From an uncultured Clostridia bacterium (GTDB taxonomy: Bacteria; Bacillota; Clostridia; Oscillospirales; SIG627), in assembly GCA_946645685.1 (NCBI GenBank), contig CAMPCJ010000008.1, positions 1 through 36,640 of the forward strand: a stretch of 36,640 nucleotides of DNA, read 5' to 3'. Positions 7,803 to 14,919 of the stretch are shown one piece after another. The notes under the pieces were generated by a model. That model was given only the letters and a program-made list of their open reading frames with translations, had not been told where the DNA came from and did no database searches. Position numbers and translations under genes: made by a program. Position 1 is the stretch's first letter, and each line of letters starts with the position of its first letter.

Positions 7803-9260
7803 ATGAAAAAACGGTTTTTGGCGCTGCTGGCACTTTTCGCGCTTCTTCTTTCCGGCTGTGCCCGTCCCCTGTCTCCGGCGAGCCTGGGGCAGGAGCCGGT
7901 GTTCCCCCCGGAGACGGAGGAAACGGAAACGCGCCCGGCGCCGGAGGGCTTTGCCGTGGGCTTCGGCAGGGCGGATATCACCCCGAAGTATTCCGTGCCC
8001 CTGCAGGGCTACGGCACTGTGGAGCGGCGGATGTCAGACCGGGTGCTGGATAAGCTCTACGCTACCTGCGTCGCCTTCTCCGACGGGGAAACACGGCTTT
8101 TGTGCTACACCATCGATATCGCCACCATCCCGGAGCGGCTGCAGACCGCTACCCGTGCCACCGTGGCGAAGAAGCTGGGCGTGCCGGAGGAGAGCCTTTC
8201 CTTCACCGCCACCCACACCCATTCCGCGCCCGCTGTGTTCCACGAGGCGGCGGGGGGCTATTACAGCGACTTCCTCAAGGGGCTGTTCGCCGCCGGGCAG
8301 GACGCCCTGGCGGATCTGGATGAAGCGGAAATGTCCTTCGGCACCGTTCCCACGGAGGGGCTGAATTTCGTCCGGCGCTACCTGCTGGCGGACGGCACGT
8401 ATTCCCAGAACAACAGCGGCGTTTATCCGTCCCCCGTGACGGCGCACGAAACGGAAGCCGACCCGGAAATGCGCATCCTCTACATCAAGCGCGCCCACAG
8501 CAAAGACGTGATCCTCGCCAACTGGCAGGTGCATCCCACCCTGACGGGCGCCGAGAGCCGGACGGACGTTTCCGCCGATCTGGTGGGCGCCTTCCGGGGG
8601 GAGACGGAAAAAGGGCTGGACGTACACTTCGCCTATTTTCAGGGCGCCGCCGGCAACCTCAATCCCAAGAGCCTGATCCAGGGAGAGACCCGCGCTTCCG
8701 ACCACAAGACCCACGGCAAGCTTCTCTTTGAAGCCCTGAAGGAGGGGTTGGAGCGCCTGTCCCCCGTCGCCGGCGGGAAGATCCGTCTGCTCCACCGCAC
8801 CTTTACCGGCACCATCAACCACTCGGAGGAAACGCCGGAGCGGATGGCGCAGGCGCAGGAGGTGGCGGACGCGCTGAAGTTCAGCAGCGACCAGGCGCGG
8901 GTGGTAGCGGACAAGTACGGCTTTGCCAACTATTTTTCCGCCACCTCCCTTCTGGCCCACGCCAAGATGGGGCAGACGCAGGATATGGAGCTGTACGCCT
9001 TCGCCATCGGGGATCTCGCCGTGGCGACGAACCCCTACGAAATGTTCGATACCAACGGTATGGCGCTGCGGGCGGCTTCTCCCTTTGCCGCCACCATGAA
9101 CTGGGGCTATTCCAACGGGCACTTCGGCTACATCCCCTCCGCCGCCGGCTATGAACACCGGGGCTACGAGGGCACCACCAGCCGTTTCGTTCCCGGCACC
9201 GGGGAAGAGATCGTTGCCGTTTTGACGCAGATGCTCACGGAACTGAAGGAAGCTGAATAA
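7803..9260 (+). CDS. Ceramidase-fold lipoprotein, paralog 3 (diverged)
   Basis: A 485-residue lipoprotein with signal peptide MKKRFLALLALFALLLSGC (lipid Cys19). It keeps GFGRADITP, VPLQGYG, ATHTHSAP (H138, H140), NWQVHPTLTG (H244), FQGAAGNLNP (Asn287 at the nucleophile position) and NGHFGYIPSAAGYEHRGYEG. It is clearly more distant from paralogs 1 and 2, and its VHPT and YEG motifs look closer to classical neutral ceramidases. An open frame extends upstream to 7671 but overlaps paralog 2. The ATG at 7803 has an AGGAGGAAAA site and begins a proper signal peptide, so it is chosen. It is the last gene before a strong terminator. Confidence 0.87.
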   Translation: MKKRFLALLALFALLLSGCARPLSPASLGQEPVFPPETEETETRPAPEGFAVGFGRADITPKYSVPLQGYGTVERRMSDRVLDKLYATCVAFSDGETRLLCYTIDIATIPERLQTATRATVAKKLGVPEESLSFTATHTHSAPAVFHEAAGGYYSDFLKGLFAAGQDALADLDEAEMSFGTVPTEGLNFVRRYLLADGTYSQNNSGVYPSPVTAHETEADPEMRILYIKRAHSKDVILANWQVHPTLTGAESRTDVSADLVGAFRGETEKGLDVHFAYFQGAAGNLNPKSLIQGETRASDHKTHGKLLFEALKEGLERLSPVAGGKIRLLHRTFTGTINHSEETPERMAQAQEVADALKFSSDQARVVADKYGFANYFSATSLLAHAKMGQTQDMELYAFAIGDLAVATNPYEMFDTNGMALRAASPFAATMNWGYSNGHFGYIPSAAGYEHRGYEGTTSRFVPGTGEEIVAVLTQMLTELKEAE

Positions 9261-9280
9261 AACGAATAAAACAGAAAAAA

Positions 9281-9303
9281 GAGCGGGGAACCGCTCCTTT
9301 TTC
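9281..9303 (+). terminator. Terminator of the ceramidase-like operon
   Basis: GAGCGG (9281-9286) pairs with CCGCTC (9291-9296) across a GGAA tetraloop and is followed by a T-rich run. It begins about 20 bp after the third paralog's stop. Confidence 0.85.
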
Positions 9304-9332
9304 TTGACAGAAGACGGCAAAAAACGTACAAT
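9304..9332 (+). promoter_or_regulatory. Promoter of the small Pro-rich membrane protein gene
   Basis: A consensus TTGACA (9304-9309), 17-bp spacer and TACAAT (9327-9332). The -35 element directly abuts the upstream terminator's T-run. Confidence 0.88.
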
Positions 9333-9383
9333 GAAGGGGCAAAGACACCAATAAAGGCGAAAGCCGAAAACAAGGAGCATGCT

Positions 9384-9830
9384 ATGTTTCGAGATCCCGG
9401 TAAAAAATTGAAAGTTCTGGCGCAGGTCATTTTCTGGTTTATCTTCATCGGCGGGCTTTTGGGCGCCGTCGGACTGCTGGTGGGCGGCTTGAGCCTTGCC
9501 GGCAGCAGATACGCTCCCGACGGGATGTGGGCGGTGATGATTTTCGGCTCGCTGCTCGTGGGGGGACTCAGCTTCCTGGTGGCGTGGCTGTCCTCTATCC
9601 GTCTGTACGCCTACGGTCAGCAGGTGGACGATACCTCCGCCATCCGCGAGACGCTGGAGAGAATGGCGCCCGCGCCCAGACCTCAATACGTGCAGCAGCC
9701 CTACGGCACGTTCGGCTATCAGCCGCCTCAGGCTCCCCCGGCTCCCCAGGCTCCTCAGGCTCCTCAGGCGCCCCAGGCTCCTCAGGCGCCCCAGAGCAAC
9801 CCCTTTGGCGGGAACGATCAGGCGTTCTGA
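9384..9830 (+). CDS. Small two-TM membrane protein with PQA-repeat tail
   Basis: A 148-residue protein not assigned to a named family. Two hydrophobic segments (about residues 11-40 and 48-70) suggest a hairpin in the membrane. The C-terminal half is a low-complexity tail of repeated Ala-Pro-Gln units ending NPFGGNDQAF. The gene is monocistronic, with its own strong promoter, an AAGGAG site before ATG 9384, and a bidirectional terminator downstream. The tail ending resembles that of the DUF2975-like protein at 23530-24339 (DDPNAF), which may reflect a shared interaction tail. Function is unknown. Confidence 0.75.
   Translation: MFRDPGKKLKVLAQVIFWFIFIGGLLGAVGLLVGGLSLAGSRYAPDGMWAVMIFGSLLVGGLSFLVAWLSSIRLYAYGQQVDDTSAIRETLERMAPAPRPQYVQQPYGTFGYQPPQAPPAPQAPQAPQAPQAPQAPQSNPFGGNDQAF
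9729..9794 (+). repeat. In-frame 9-bp repeats encoding Gln-Ala-Pro
   Basis: Five tandem CAG-GCN-CCN units run from 9747 to 9791 after an imperfect copy at 9729, inside the coding region. Such short in-frame repeats can change copy number by slippage without breaking the frame. Confidence 0.85.
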
Positions 9831-9844
9831 TCAAAAAAAGAACG

Positions 9845-9879
9845 AAAAAAAGAACTGTCGATCTGACAGTTCTTTTTTT
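9845..9879. terminator. Bidirectional terminator between convergent genes
   Basis: AGAACTGTC (9851-9859) and GACAGTTCT (9865-9873) form a perfect 9-bp stem flanked by A6 on the left and T6 or more on the right. It can terminate both the plus-strand membrane protein gene and the minus-strand murI, whose stop codon lies within the T-run. Confidence 0.93.
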
Positions 9880-10648
9880 ACGCCATCAAGGCTTCGGCGC
9901 GGCGCGCCAGCGCGGGATCGGGGTCGGTATTGAACAGCTCCACGCCCCCCGTTCCGTCGGGATCGTCCAAGCCCCTCTCCCGCAGGACGGCGAGCGCCCG
10001 GCGGGCGGTGCCCGCTCCCCCGTCGTACAGACGGGTGGCAGGCTCGAAAAAGCGCTTCAGCGCGGGGCGGATGTGGGGATAGTGGGTACAGCCCAAAACC
10101 GCCGCGTCCAGATTGCGCCGCATTTCCGGCGGGATCAAATGGTCGAGAAAGTCAAACAAAACGTCGTCGTCCAGGTGCCCTCCCTCGATCAATTCCACCA
10201 GCCCCCGGCAGGGGAGGAAGGAAATGAACGCCTTGGTCTCAAAGCGCTGCCGCAGGGCGGCGATGCGCTCCAGCCGCAGGGTCAGCGGGGTCGCCATCAA
10301 CAGGATCTTGCCCCCGGGATTTTCCAGGGCGGCGGGCTTCAGCGCCGGCTCGATGCCGATGAAGGGCACCGCCGGCCACTCCTTCCGCAAGGCTTCAATG
10401 CACACGGCGCTGGCGGTGTTGCACGCCACCACGATCTCCTTACAGCCCCGCTCCAACAGCCACTGCGTACTGCGCCGTGACAGGGCGAGCACCTCGTCCC
10501 CGGTCTTGGTGCCGTAGGGGGCGTTGGCGGAGTCTCCCCGGAAGAGAAAACGCTCCCGGGGCATGACGCCCACCAGCTCCTTCAAAACGGAAAGACCGCC
10601 CAGCCCGGAGTCGAAAACCCCGACGGGCGCTTTTCTGTCCGCCATCAT
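9878..10648 (-). CDS. murI: Glutamate racemase
   Basis: Interconverts L- and D-glutamate, supplying D-Glu for peptidoglycan in the cytosol. The 256-residue product shows VGVFDSGLGGLSVL near the N-terminus, the first catalytic Cys in VACNTASA and the second in LGCTHYPH, all diagnostic for the family. The frame is open further upstream, but the ATG at 10648 (or the adjacent ATG at 10645) directly precedes the conserved start MADRKAPVGVFDSG. It overlaps the preceding gene's stop (TAATG), which indicates coupling. No good Shine-Dalgarno sequence is seen, so coupling may be required. Confidence 0.96.
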   Translation of the reverse strand: MMADRKAPVGVFDSGLGGLSVLKELVGVMPRERFLFRGDSANAPYGTKTGDEVLALSRRSTQWLLERGCKEIVVACNTASAVCIEALRKEWPAVPFIGIEPALKPAALENPGGKILLMATPLTLRLERIAALRQRFETKAFISFLPCRGLVELIEGGHLDDDVLFDFLDHLIPPEMRRNLDAAVLGCTHYPHIRPALKRFFEPATRLYDGGAGTARRALAVLRERGLDDPDGTGGVELFNTDPDPALARRAEALMA

Positions 10649-11142
10649 TACATCAGAACGTTGCTCACCACGATGGCAACGGGCCCGATGACGCACAAAA
10701 GGATGTCCAGAAGCCCGGAGGAGAAGATGCGATCGCCGTCGGGATCCCAGTTATACAAAACGAAGAGCTTGTCGTGGCGCAGCAGGGAGTCCGTCAGCGC
10801 GGCGAGATACCCGTACAGCCCGCAGCAGATCACCGTCAGGGAATTGACGATCTTCAGGAAGACGGCGGCAAAGTGGAACCAGCCGAAAAGGATCTGCAGC
10901 GTCAGATCGCAGGCGAACAGACACACCGCCGCGAAATTCAGCCAATAAAACAGGGGCGGCACCCGCTTTCTCAGCCGCAGGAACAGGGATTTGTTCACCA
11001 GACCCCGGCTGTTTCTCGCCAGATCTCTTTCGCTCATGCGAATGAGCAGCAGGGAGCGCACCACCTTTTGAGACCGGTACACCAGCCACAGACAGTACGC
11101 CAGAAAAACCAGCTGCGCGAAATTTCTTGCAACGTCGCTCAT
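10648..11142 (-). CDS. Four-helix integral membrane protein of unknown function
   Basis: A 164-residue protein starting MSDVARNFAQLVFL at 11142, where AAGGAG precedes the ATG. An open frame to 11202 adds residues lacking a ribosome site. Four hydrophobic stretches are visible: about residues 6-23, 58-80, 84-110 and 140-163, with a basic loop (RLRKR) between the first two. No family is recognised. It sits between bioY and murI, 16 bp from bioY and overlapping murI, so it is probably cotranscribed. No function is proposed. Confidence 0.78.
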   Translation of the reverse strand: MSDVARNFAQLVFLAYCLWLVYRSQKVVRSLLLIRMSERDLARNSRGLVNKSLFLRLRKRVPPLFYWLNFAAVCLFACDLTLQILFGWFHFAAVFLKIVNSLTVICCGLYGYLAALTDSLLRHDKLFVLYNWDPDGDRIFSSGLLDILLCVIGPVAIVVSNVLM

Positions 11143-11158
11143 AAAACTCACTCCTTTT

Positions 11159-11704
11159 TCATGATTGCTTTGCGCCCATCCGTTTCCGGAAGAGGGCGGC
11201 AAGTCCCCACGCCAGCGCCGCTTTTACGGCGTCGCCGGGCAAAAAGGGGAACACACAGGCGCTCAGGGCTTTCCATACCCCCGCGTGGGCGGCGATGATG
11301 AACCACACCGTGCCCAAAAGGTACAGAAGGGCTTCCCCCAGAAGAATGCCCGCGATTTGTCCGGCGCTCCTTTTGAAAGCCCCGGCGCAAAGCGAGAGCA
11401 GCAAAAAGCCGAAGAGGTAGCCGCCGGTGGGCCCCGCAAGGATCCCCACGCCCCCTCTGCCGCCGGAAAACACCGGCAGCCCCATGGCGCCCAGGGACAG
11501 ATACAGCGCGGTGCAAGCCACGCCCTCCTTCGCTCCCAAAAGCAGCGCCAAAAACAAAACGGCAAAGCTGCCCAGGGTCACAGGCACGCCCCCCGCCAGG
11601 GGGATGGACCAGGGGGACAGGAGGCACAGAAGGGCGCCGCCCATGGCGATGCGGGTCAGGCGGTACACGCCGCCTTTTTGAAAAAATGCGGAAAGTGCGG
11701 TCAT
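11159..11704 (-). CDS. bioY: BioY-family biotin transporter substrate-binding (S) component
   Basis: The S component of an ECF-type biotin transporter in the cytoplasmic membrane. The 181-residue product is hydrophobic with about six membrane segments. It carries the BioY hallmarks GVPVTLGSFAVL, LAGPTGGYLFGF and CVFPFLPGDAVKAALA. Length is normal for BioY. No EcfA/EcfT genes are nearby, so it probably shares a common ECF module or works alone. The ATG at 11704 has a GGAG about 10 bp upstream. No BirA operator or riboswitch was seen in the short upstream gap. Confidence 0.93.
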   Translation of the reverse strand: MTALSAFFQKGGVYRLTRIAMGGALLCLLSPWSIPLAGGVPVTLGSFAVLFLALLLGAKEGVACTALYLSLGAMGLPVFSGGRGGVGILAGPTGGYLFGFLLLSLCAGAFKRSAGQIAGILLGEALLYLLGTVWFIIAAHAGVWKALSACVFPFLPGDAVKAALAWGLAALFRKRMGAKQS

Positions 11705-11722
11705 ACTGAAAATGCTCCGTGG

Positions 11723-11746
11723 AAAAACGTGCGGGCTTGCCGCCCG
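11723..11746 (-). terminator. Weak hairpin after the 4-TM protein gene
   Basis: A 5-bp GC stem (CGGGC/GCCCG, arms 11746-11742 and 11736-11732) with loop GGCAA begins right after the stop codon at 11747. Five T follow after a CACG spacer. The separation of stem and T-run makes termination uncertain. Confidence 0.35.
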
Positions 11747-12247
11747 TCAGTCTAAAATACTCTTATAGGCAGAATCGTCTTTCTTGCCGAAGATTTTCCG
11801 CAAAAGGGCGGTGACGCCTAAGGTGATAAAATACAGCGCCAGAAACAGAACCAGGTTCAGAAGCGCCCCTCTCACGGAAAGAGAGCCCGGGTCAAACAGA
11901 CCGTAAAACATCAGGATCATGGTCACGCCGAAGGAGGCAAGCGCCGCCAGAAACCGGAAAAAGCGCAGGAGAGAGCGGCTCTTTCCCTTCTGCTCCGGAA
12001 TGCGGTTGGCGAAGCCCAGGCACAGAGAGAACAGGAAGATGCACAGCTCCTTGCCCAGGATATAGCGCACGGTGATAAAGAAGGAAAACTTCGCGTTATC
12101 CACCGTCACGAAGGCGCTGATCAGGAGATAAAAAAAGGAAAGAAGGGTAAACGCCAGCGCCGTGGTGAACGCCACCCGGCGGGCAAAGTTCCCCACAGGG
12201 GTCCATTCGGTCTCCCGGGGGGCGCTTTTTTTCACGTCTTGTTTCAT
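11747..12247 (-). CDS. Four-TM membrane protein of unknown function
   Basis: A 166-residue protein with a hydrophilic N-terminus, four predicted membrane helices (about residues 22-48, 56-80, 92-115 and 125-148) and a charged tail (KIFGKKDDSAYKSILD). It resembles small 4-TM families of the DUF3021 kind in layout only; I do not assign it. Its ATG directly abuts the stop of the upstream deacylase gene, with GGAGGAAT overlapping the stop, so the two are translated together. No function is inferred. Confidence 0.78.
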   Translation of the reverse strand: MKQDVKKSAPRETEWTPVGNFARRVAFTTALAFTLLSFFYLLISAFVTVDNAKFSFFITVRYILGKELCIFLFSLCLGFANRIPEQKGKSRSLLRFFRFLAALASFGVTMILMFYGLFDPGSLSVRGALLNLVLFLALYFITLGVTALLRKIFGKKDDSAYKSILD

Positions 12248-12763
12248 TTATTCCTCCACCAGATCCATGTCCACAAACGTGGGGGAGACCCCCAGCGCGG
12301 GCAGGATCCCGTTTATAAAATCCTCCGTCCGGAACACCACGGTGGTGGTATCGATCCCGGGATGAAAGCACAAAAGGCGCTCTTCCAGAAGGGACTTGTC
12401 CATGGAATACGCCACCTCCCGCCCTTTGTCGAACAGAAGCTCCAGCGGGGAGACCATGCCCGGCACCGTATGCAAAACCCGCGCCATTTCCGCTTCCTCG
12501 GCGAAATTCAGCCTGCCGCTGCCCATCTGCCGGGACACCGGCCCCGTGCGGAAGCGCTTTTCAAAGCCCATGGTCAGAAGAAACAGGCGGGTCTTTTGCC
12601 GGTTTGCCAAAAGCAGATTTTTGCAATGGGCGGCGCCGAAGATTCCCGCCGCCTCGTCGTGGCGGATCTTTTCGGCAAGCACGTCCGTTTTTTCGTGGGA
12701 GAAGGCGCGGTAGGGCACCCCCGTATCCTCCAGAAAGCGAAGGATCGTTTCTACTTCATTCAT
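12248..12763 (-). CDS. YbaK/ProX-type aminoacyl-tRNA deacylase (prolyl-tRNA editing family)
   Basis: A 171-residue protein with the YbaK/INS fold. Features include VPYRAFSHEKTDVLAEK near the start, AAHCKNLLLANRQ containing the conserved active-site Lys, and LTMGFEKRF, GSGRLNFA and GMVSPLELLFDK. These match freestanding ProXp-ala/PrdX proteins that clear Ala-tRNA-Pro in trans. The exact tRNA substrate is inferred from family resemblance. The ATG at 12763 lies just after the rplT terminator and has no Shine-Dalgarno sequence at normal distance; the nearest AGGAGA is inside the terminator stem. Confidence 0.87.
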   Translation of the reverse strand: MNEVETILRFLEDTGVPYRAFSHEKTDVLAEKIRHDEAAGIFGAAHCKNLLLANRQKTRLFLLTMGFEKRFRTGPVSRQMGSGRLNFAEEAEMARVLHTVPGMVSPLELLFDKGREVAYSMDKSLLEERLLCFHPGIDTTTVVFRTEDFINGILPALGVSPTFVDMDLVEE

Positions 12764-12771
12764 GCTGACGG

Positions 12772-12804
12772 AAAAAAGGAGGGCGAGATCTCCTCCGCCC
12801 TCCT
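12772..12804 (-). terminator. Terminator of the infC-rpmI-rplT operon
   Basis: AGGAGGGCG (12804-12796) pairs with CGCCCTCCT (12785-12777) in a 9-bp perfect stem with a 10-nt loop, followed by T6 on the minus strand. It lies 11 bp after the rplT stop codon. Confidence 0.92.
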
Positions 12805-12815
12805 GTAAGCCCTTG

Positions 12816-13169
12816 TTACTGAGCCGCCTTCGCGGTCTCGCACAGCTTGGTGAACCCTTCCTTGTCGTGCACCGCCACTTCGGCGAGCATCTTCCGGTTC
12901 AGGGTGACGCCGGCCTTTTTCAGACCGAACATGAACCGGGAATAGTTCATGCCGTTGGCTTTGCAGCCGGCGGAAATGCGGGCGATCCAAAGGGTGCGGA
13001 AGTCTCTCTTCTTCTGCTTGCGGCCGATGAAGGCGTAATTGCCGCTCTTCATGACGGCTTGTTTCGCCATCTTAAAATGCTTGGACTTGGAACCCCAGTA
13101 GCCCTTGGCGGCCTTTAAAACTTTCTTTCTTCTGGCGCGGGTGACCTTCGCCGGTTTGATTCTTGCCAT
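12816..13169 (-). CDS. rplT: 50S ribosomal protein L20
   Basis: A 117-residue r-protein needed early in 50S assembly. It begins [19 protein letters not shown] and contains [34 protein letters not shown] and [13 protein letters not shown], all strongly conserved in bL20. In low-GC Gram-positives L20 also represses its own operon through the infC leader. Third gene of the operon, followed by a strong terminator. Confidence 0.98.
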   Translation of the reverse strand: MARIKPAKVTRARRKKVLKAAKGYWGSKSKHFKMAKQAVMKSGNYAFIGRKQKKRDFRTLWIARISAGCKANGMNYSRFMFGLKKAGVTLNRKMLAEVAVHDKEGFTKLCETAKAAQ

Positions 13170-13229
13170 AATACTACACTGCGTATGATACGCTTATCCT
13201 TTCTCGTTTATTTCCCTTCGGTTCGTTTT

Positions 13230-13427
13230 TCAGGCGTAGGGCATGAGCCGCTTGATGTTGGCGGCGTTGGCGTTGGAGATGTAAGCCGCTTTCCGCAGCG
13301 CTCTCTTCCGCTTGGTGGACTTCAAGTGCACCTGATGTCTGCGACCCTGCTGGGTCATTTTGACCTTGCCGTTCTTGGTGAGGCTGAACCGTTTGGCAGA
13401 AGCCTTATGCGTTCTGATCTTTCCCAT
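13230..13427 (-). CDS. rpmI: 50S ribosomal protein L35
   Basis: A 65-residue basic r-protein: MGKIRTHKASAKRFSLTKNG at the N-terminus, then HLKSTKRKRALRKAAYIS and a C-terminal KRLMPYA, typical of bL35. It has a GGAAGAG site. Its first 23 bases overlap the 3' end of infC in another frame, so the two are probably coupled. Confidence 0.98.
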   Translation of the reverse strand: MGKIRTHKASAKRFSLTKNGKVKMTQQGRRHQVHLKSTKRKRALRKAAYISNANAANIKRLMPYA

Positions 13428-13968
13428 TTTCTTCTCTTCCTTTACTCGTAGTAGTGGTTTTCTTCGGCGCGACGAACATGGTCAGGAAGCGCCCTTCCAA
13501 TTTGGGCTTCTTTTCCACCGTTCCGAATTCCGCGAGAATTTCCGCGATCTGATCCATCATGACCACGCCCCGCTGGGTGTTGTTCATTTCCCTGCCGGAG
13601 AACATAATGGTGACCTTCACCTTGTTCCCCGCGGAAAGAAAACGCTTCACGTGACCGATCTTGGTGTCGAAATCGTGCTGGCCGATGCGGCAGGAGAACT
13701 TGATCTCCTTGATCTCCACCGTGACCTGCTTCTTGCGGGACTCCTTTTCCTTTTTGCTGCGATCAAAGCGGTACTTGCCGTAATCCATGATCTTGCAAAC
13801 AGGCTGCGGTCCCTGCGCGCTCATTTCCACCAGATCCATCCCCTTGTCGTAGGCGACCTGAATGGCGTCCCGGGTCTTCATAATGCCCAACTGGGTTCCG
13901 TCCGCGTCGATCACACGGACTTCCAGCGCGCGGATCCTTTCGTTGATGGCTTGTTCCTTCGTGGCTAT
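13405..13968 (-). CDS. infC: Translation initiation factor IF-3 (apparent AUA start)
   Basis: A 187-residue IF-3: the N-terminal domain has KEQAINERIRALEVRVID and LGIMKTRDAIQVAYDKGMDL, followed by the CKIMDYGKYRFD motif and linker. The C-terminal domain has KEIKFSCRIGQHDFDTKIGH and KVTIMFSGREMN. The frame is open to 14469, but the operon promoter lies at 14142-14114, inside that extension. No ATG, GTG or TTG stands at a proper distance from the strong GGAGG (13981-13977). The codon eight bases after it is ATA at 13968, directly before ATKEQAINER. Rare AUN starts are the known basis of IF-3 autoregulation. The start is inferred; the gene itself is certain. Confidence 0.95.
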   Translation of the reverse strand: MATKEQAINERIRALEVRVIDADGTQLGIMKTRDAIQVAYDKGMDLVEMSAQGPQPVCKIMDYGKYRFDRSKKEKESRKKQVTVEIKEIKFSCRIGQHDFDTKIGHVKRFLSAGNKVKVTIMFSGREMNNTQRGVVMMDQIAEILAEFGTVEKKPKLEGRFLTMFVAPKKTTTTSKGREENGKDQNA

Positions 13969-14107
13969 GTTCAGCACCTCCGTATATAAAACAATGAGTG
14001 CGGAGAACAACGCTCCGCACTCAAAAAACGCCGAAAAGGCGGTCTTTCCCAAAGGAACGCTGCCTGGGGATCCCGGCAGGTGAGAACGCGGGTCGTTCTT
14101 CTTTTGC
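13969..14107 (-). promoter_or_regulatory. Structured infC operon leader (candidate r-protein leader/attenuator)
   Basis: The roughly 139-nt leader, read on the minus strand, contains four stem-loops. They are AGAACG/CGTTCT (14099-14083), CTGCC/GGCAG enclosing a GGGATCCC palindrome (14079-14060), and a short CGCC/GGCG stem followed by U6 (14041-14023). The fourth is a perfect 10-bp stem GAGTGCGGAG/CTCCGCACTC (14022-13996), followed by a U-rich stretch up to the Shine-Dalgarno. The layout resembles infC/L20 leaders of Firmicutes that stop transcription when L20 is in excess. The structures are seen; the regulatory role is inferred. Confidence 0.6.
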
Positions 14108-14113
14108 CCGGGT

Positions 14114-14142
14114 AGTATAGCACACCCGGAAAAACTTGTCAA
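14114..14142 (-). promoter_or_regulatory. infC-rpmI-rplT promoter
   Basis: A consensus TTGACA (14142-14137), 17-bp spacer and TATACT (14119-14114). This is one of the best promoters in the window, as expected for a ribosomal protein operon. Confidence 0.92.
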
Positions 14143-14162
14143 GTCTTTTTTGAAAAAAGCCT

Positions 14163-14873
14163 TTACCGGAAAAAGGACAGCGGGAAGAAGTGTTTGCGCT
14201 CCTCCCGGGCTTTTCCGTAGCGCTCGAGGCGCTTTTCCAAAAGCCGCTGCAGCACCTCCACCACGGTGCAGAACAACAGGTAGATCAGCGCCGCTTCGGT
14301 ATACAGCGCCAGCGGCTCGAAGGTGCGCCCGTTGATCACCTGCGCTTGACGGAACATCTCCACGATGGTGATGTCCGCGGCGAGGCTGGTGCCCTTCATC
14401 ATGGAGATGAGGGAGTTGGAAAGGCTGGGCAGCGCCACCCGCCACGCCTGGGGCAAAACGACGCGCCACAGAATGGAGGGATAGGACTTGCCCGCCACCT
14501 GCCCCGCTTCGATCTGCTCCCGGGGGACGGCGGAGAGGGCGGCGCGAATGCTTTCCGCCATATACGCCCCCTCGTTTACGGCGAAGACCAGAACGGCGGT
14601 GGGAAAAGCGTCCAGCTTCACGCCCACCTTGGGCAAGCCGTAGAAGACCAGATAGAGCTGGACCAGAAGGGGCGTGCCCCGGATGATCCAGATGTAGACC
14701 TGAGCCAGCTGGCGCAGCACCGGCACCCGGGCGTGACGGATCACCGCCGTGACGACGGCGACCAAAAGCCCTAAGGCAAAGGACAAAAGGGTCAGCGGAA
14801 TGGTGACCTTCACCCCGTATTCCAACAGGACGGGGAAGGCGTCCTTCACCACTTGCCAGGTTCTGTCTGCCAT
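14163..14873 (-). CDS. Polar amino-acid ABC transporter permease
   Basis: A 236-residue inner-membrane permease of the His/Glu/Gln/Arg/cystine (HisM/TcyB-like) type. It has several membrane segments and the coupling motif region around EAGQVAGKSYPSILWRVVLP followed by ALPSLSNSLISMMKGTSL, the classic EAA loop. An upstream stretch reads IWIIRGTPLLVQLYLVFYGL, also characteristic. It follows its binding-protein gene by 46 bp and so should form one operon. The matching ATPase is not present in the window: the next gene is infC, which has its own promoter. Specificity cannot be read. Confidence 0.93.
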   Translation of the reverse strand: MADRTWQVVKDAFPVLLEYGVKVTIPLTLLSFALGLLVAVVTAVIRHARVPVLRQLAQVYIWIIRGTPLLVQLYLVFYGLPKVGVKLDAFPTAVLVFAVNEGAYMAESIRAALSAVPREQIEAGQVAGKSYPSILWRVVLPQAWRVALPSLSNSLISMMKGTSLAADITIVEMFRQAQVINGRTFEPLALYTEAALIYLLFCTVVEVLQRLLEKRLERYGKAREERKHFFPLSFFR

Positions 14874-14919
14874 GGATCCTCTTCCTTACTTTTCTACCCT
14901 TGTTTTTGACATGCGCCGT

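Noticed and set aside
4825-7981. Long minus-strand open frames opposite the ceramidase-like genes
   Set aside because: Low-complexity Gly/Arg/Val-rich translations with no ribosome sites, and the plus-strand genes carry clear motifs. They repeat only because the genes beneath are duplicated.
13969-14469. Upstream extension of infC to an ATG at 14469
   Set aside because: It overlaps the permease gene and contains the infC promoter and leader hairpins. IF-3 homology begins only at about 13968.
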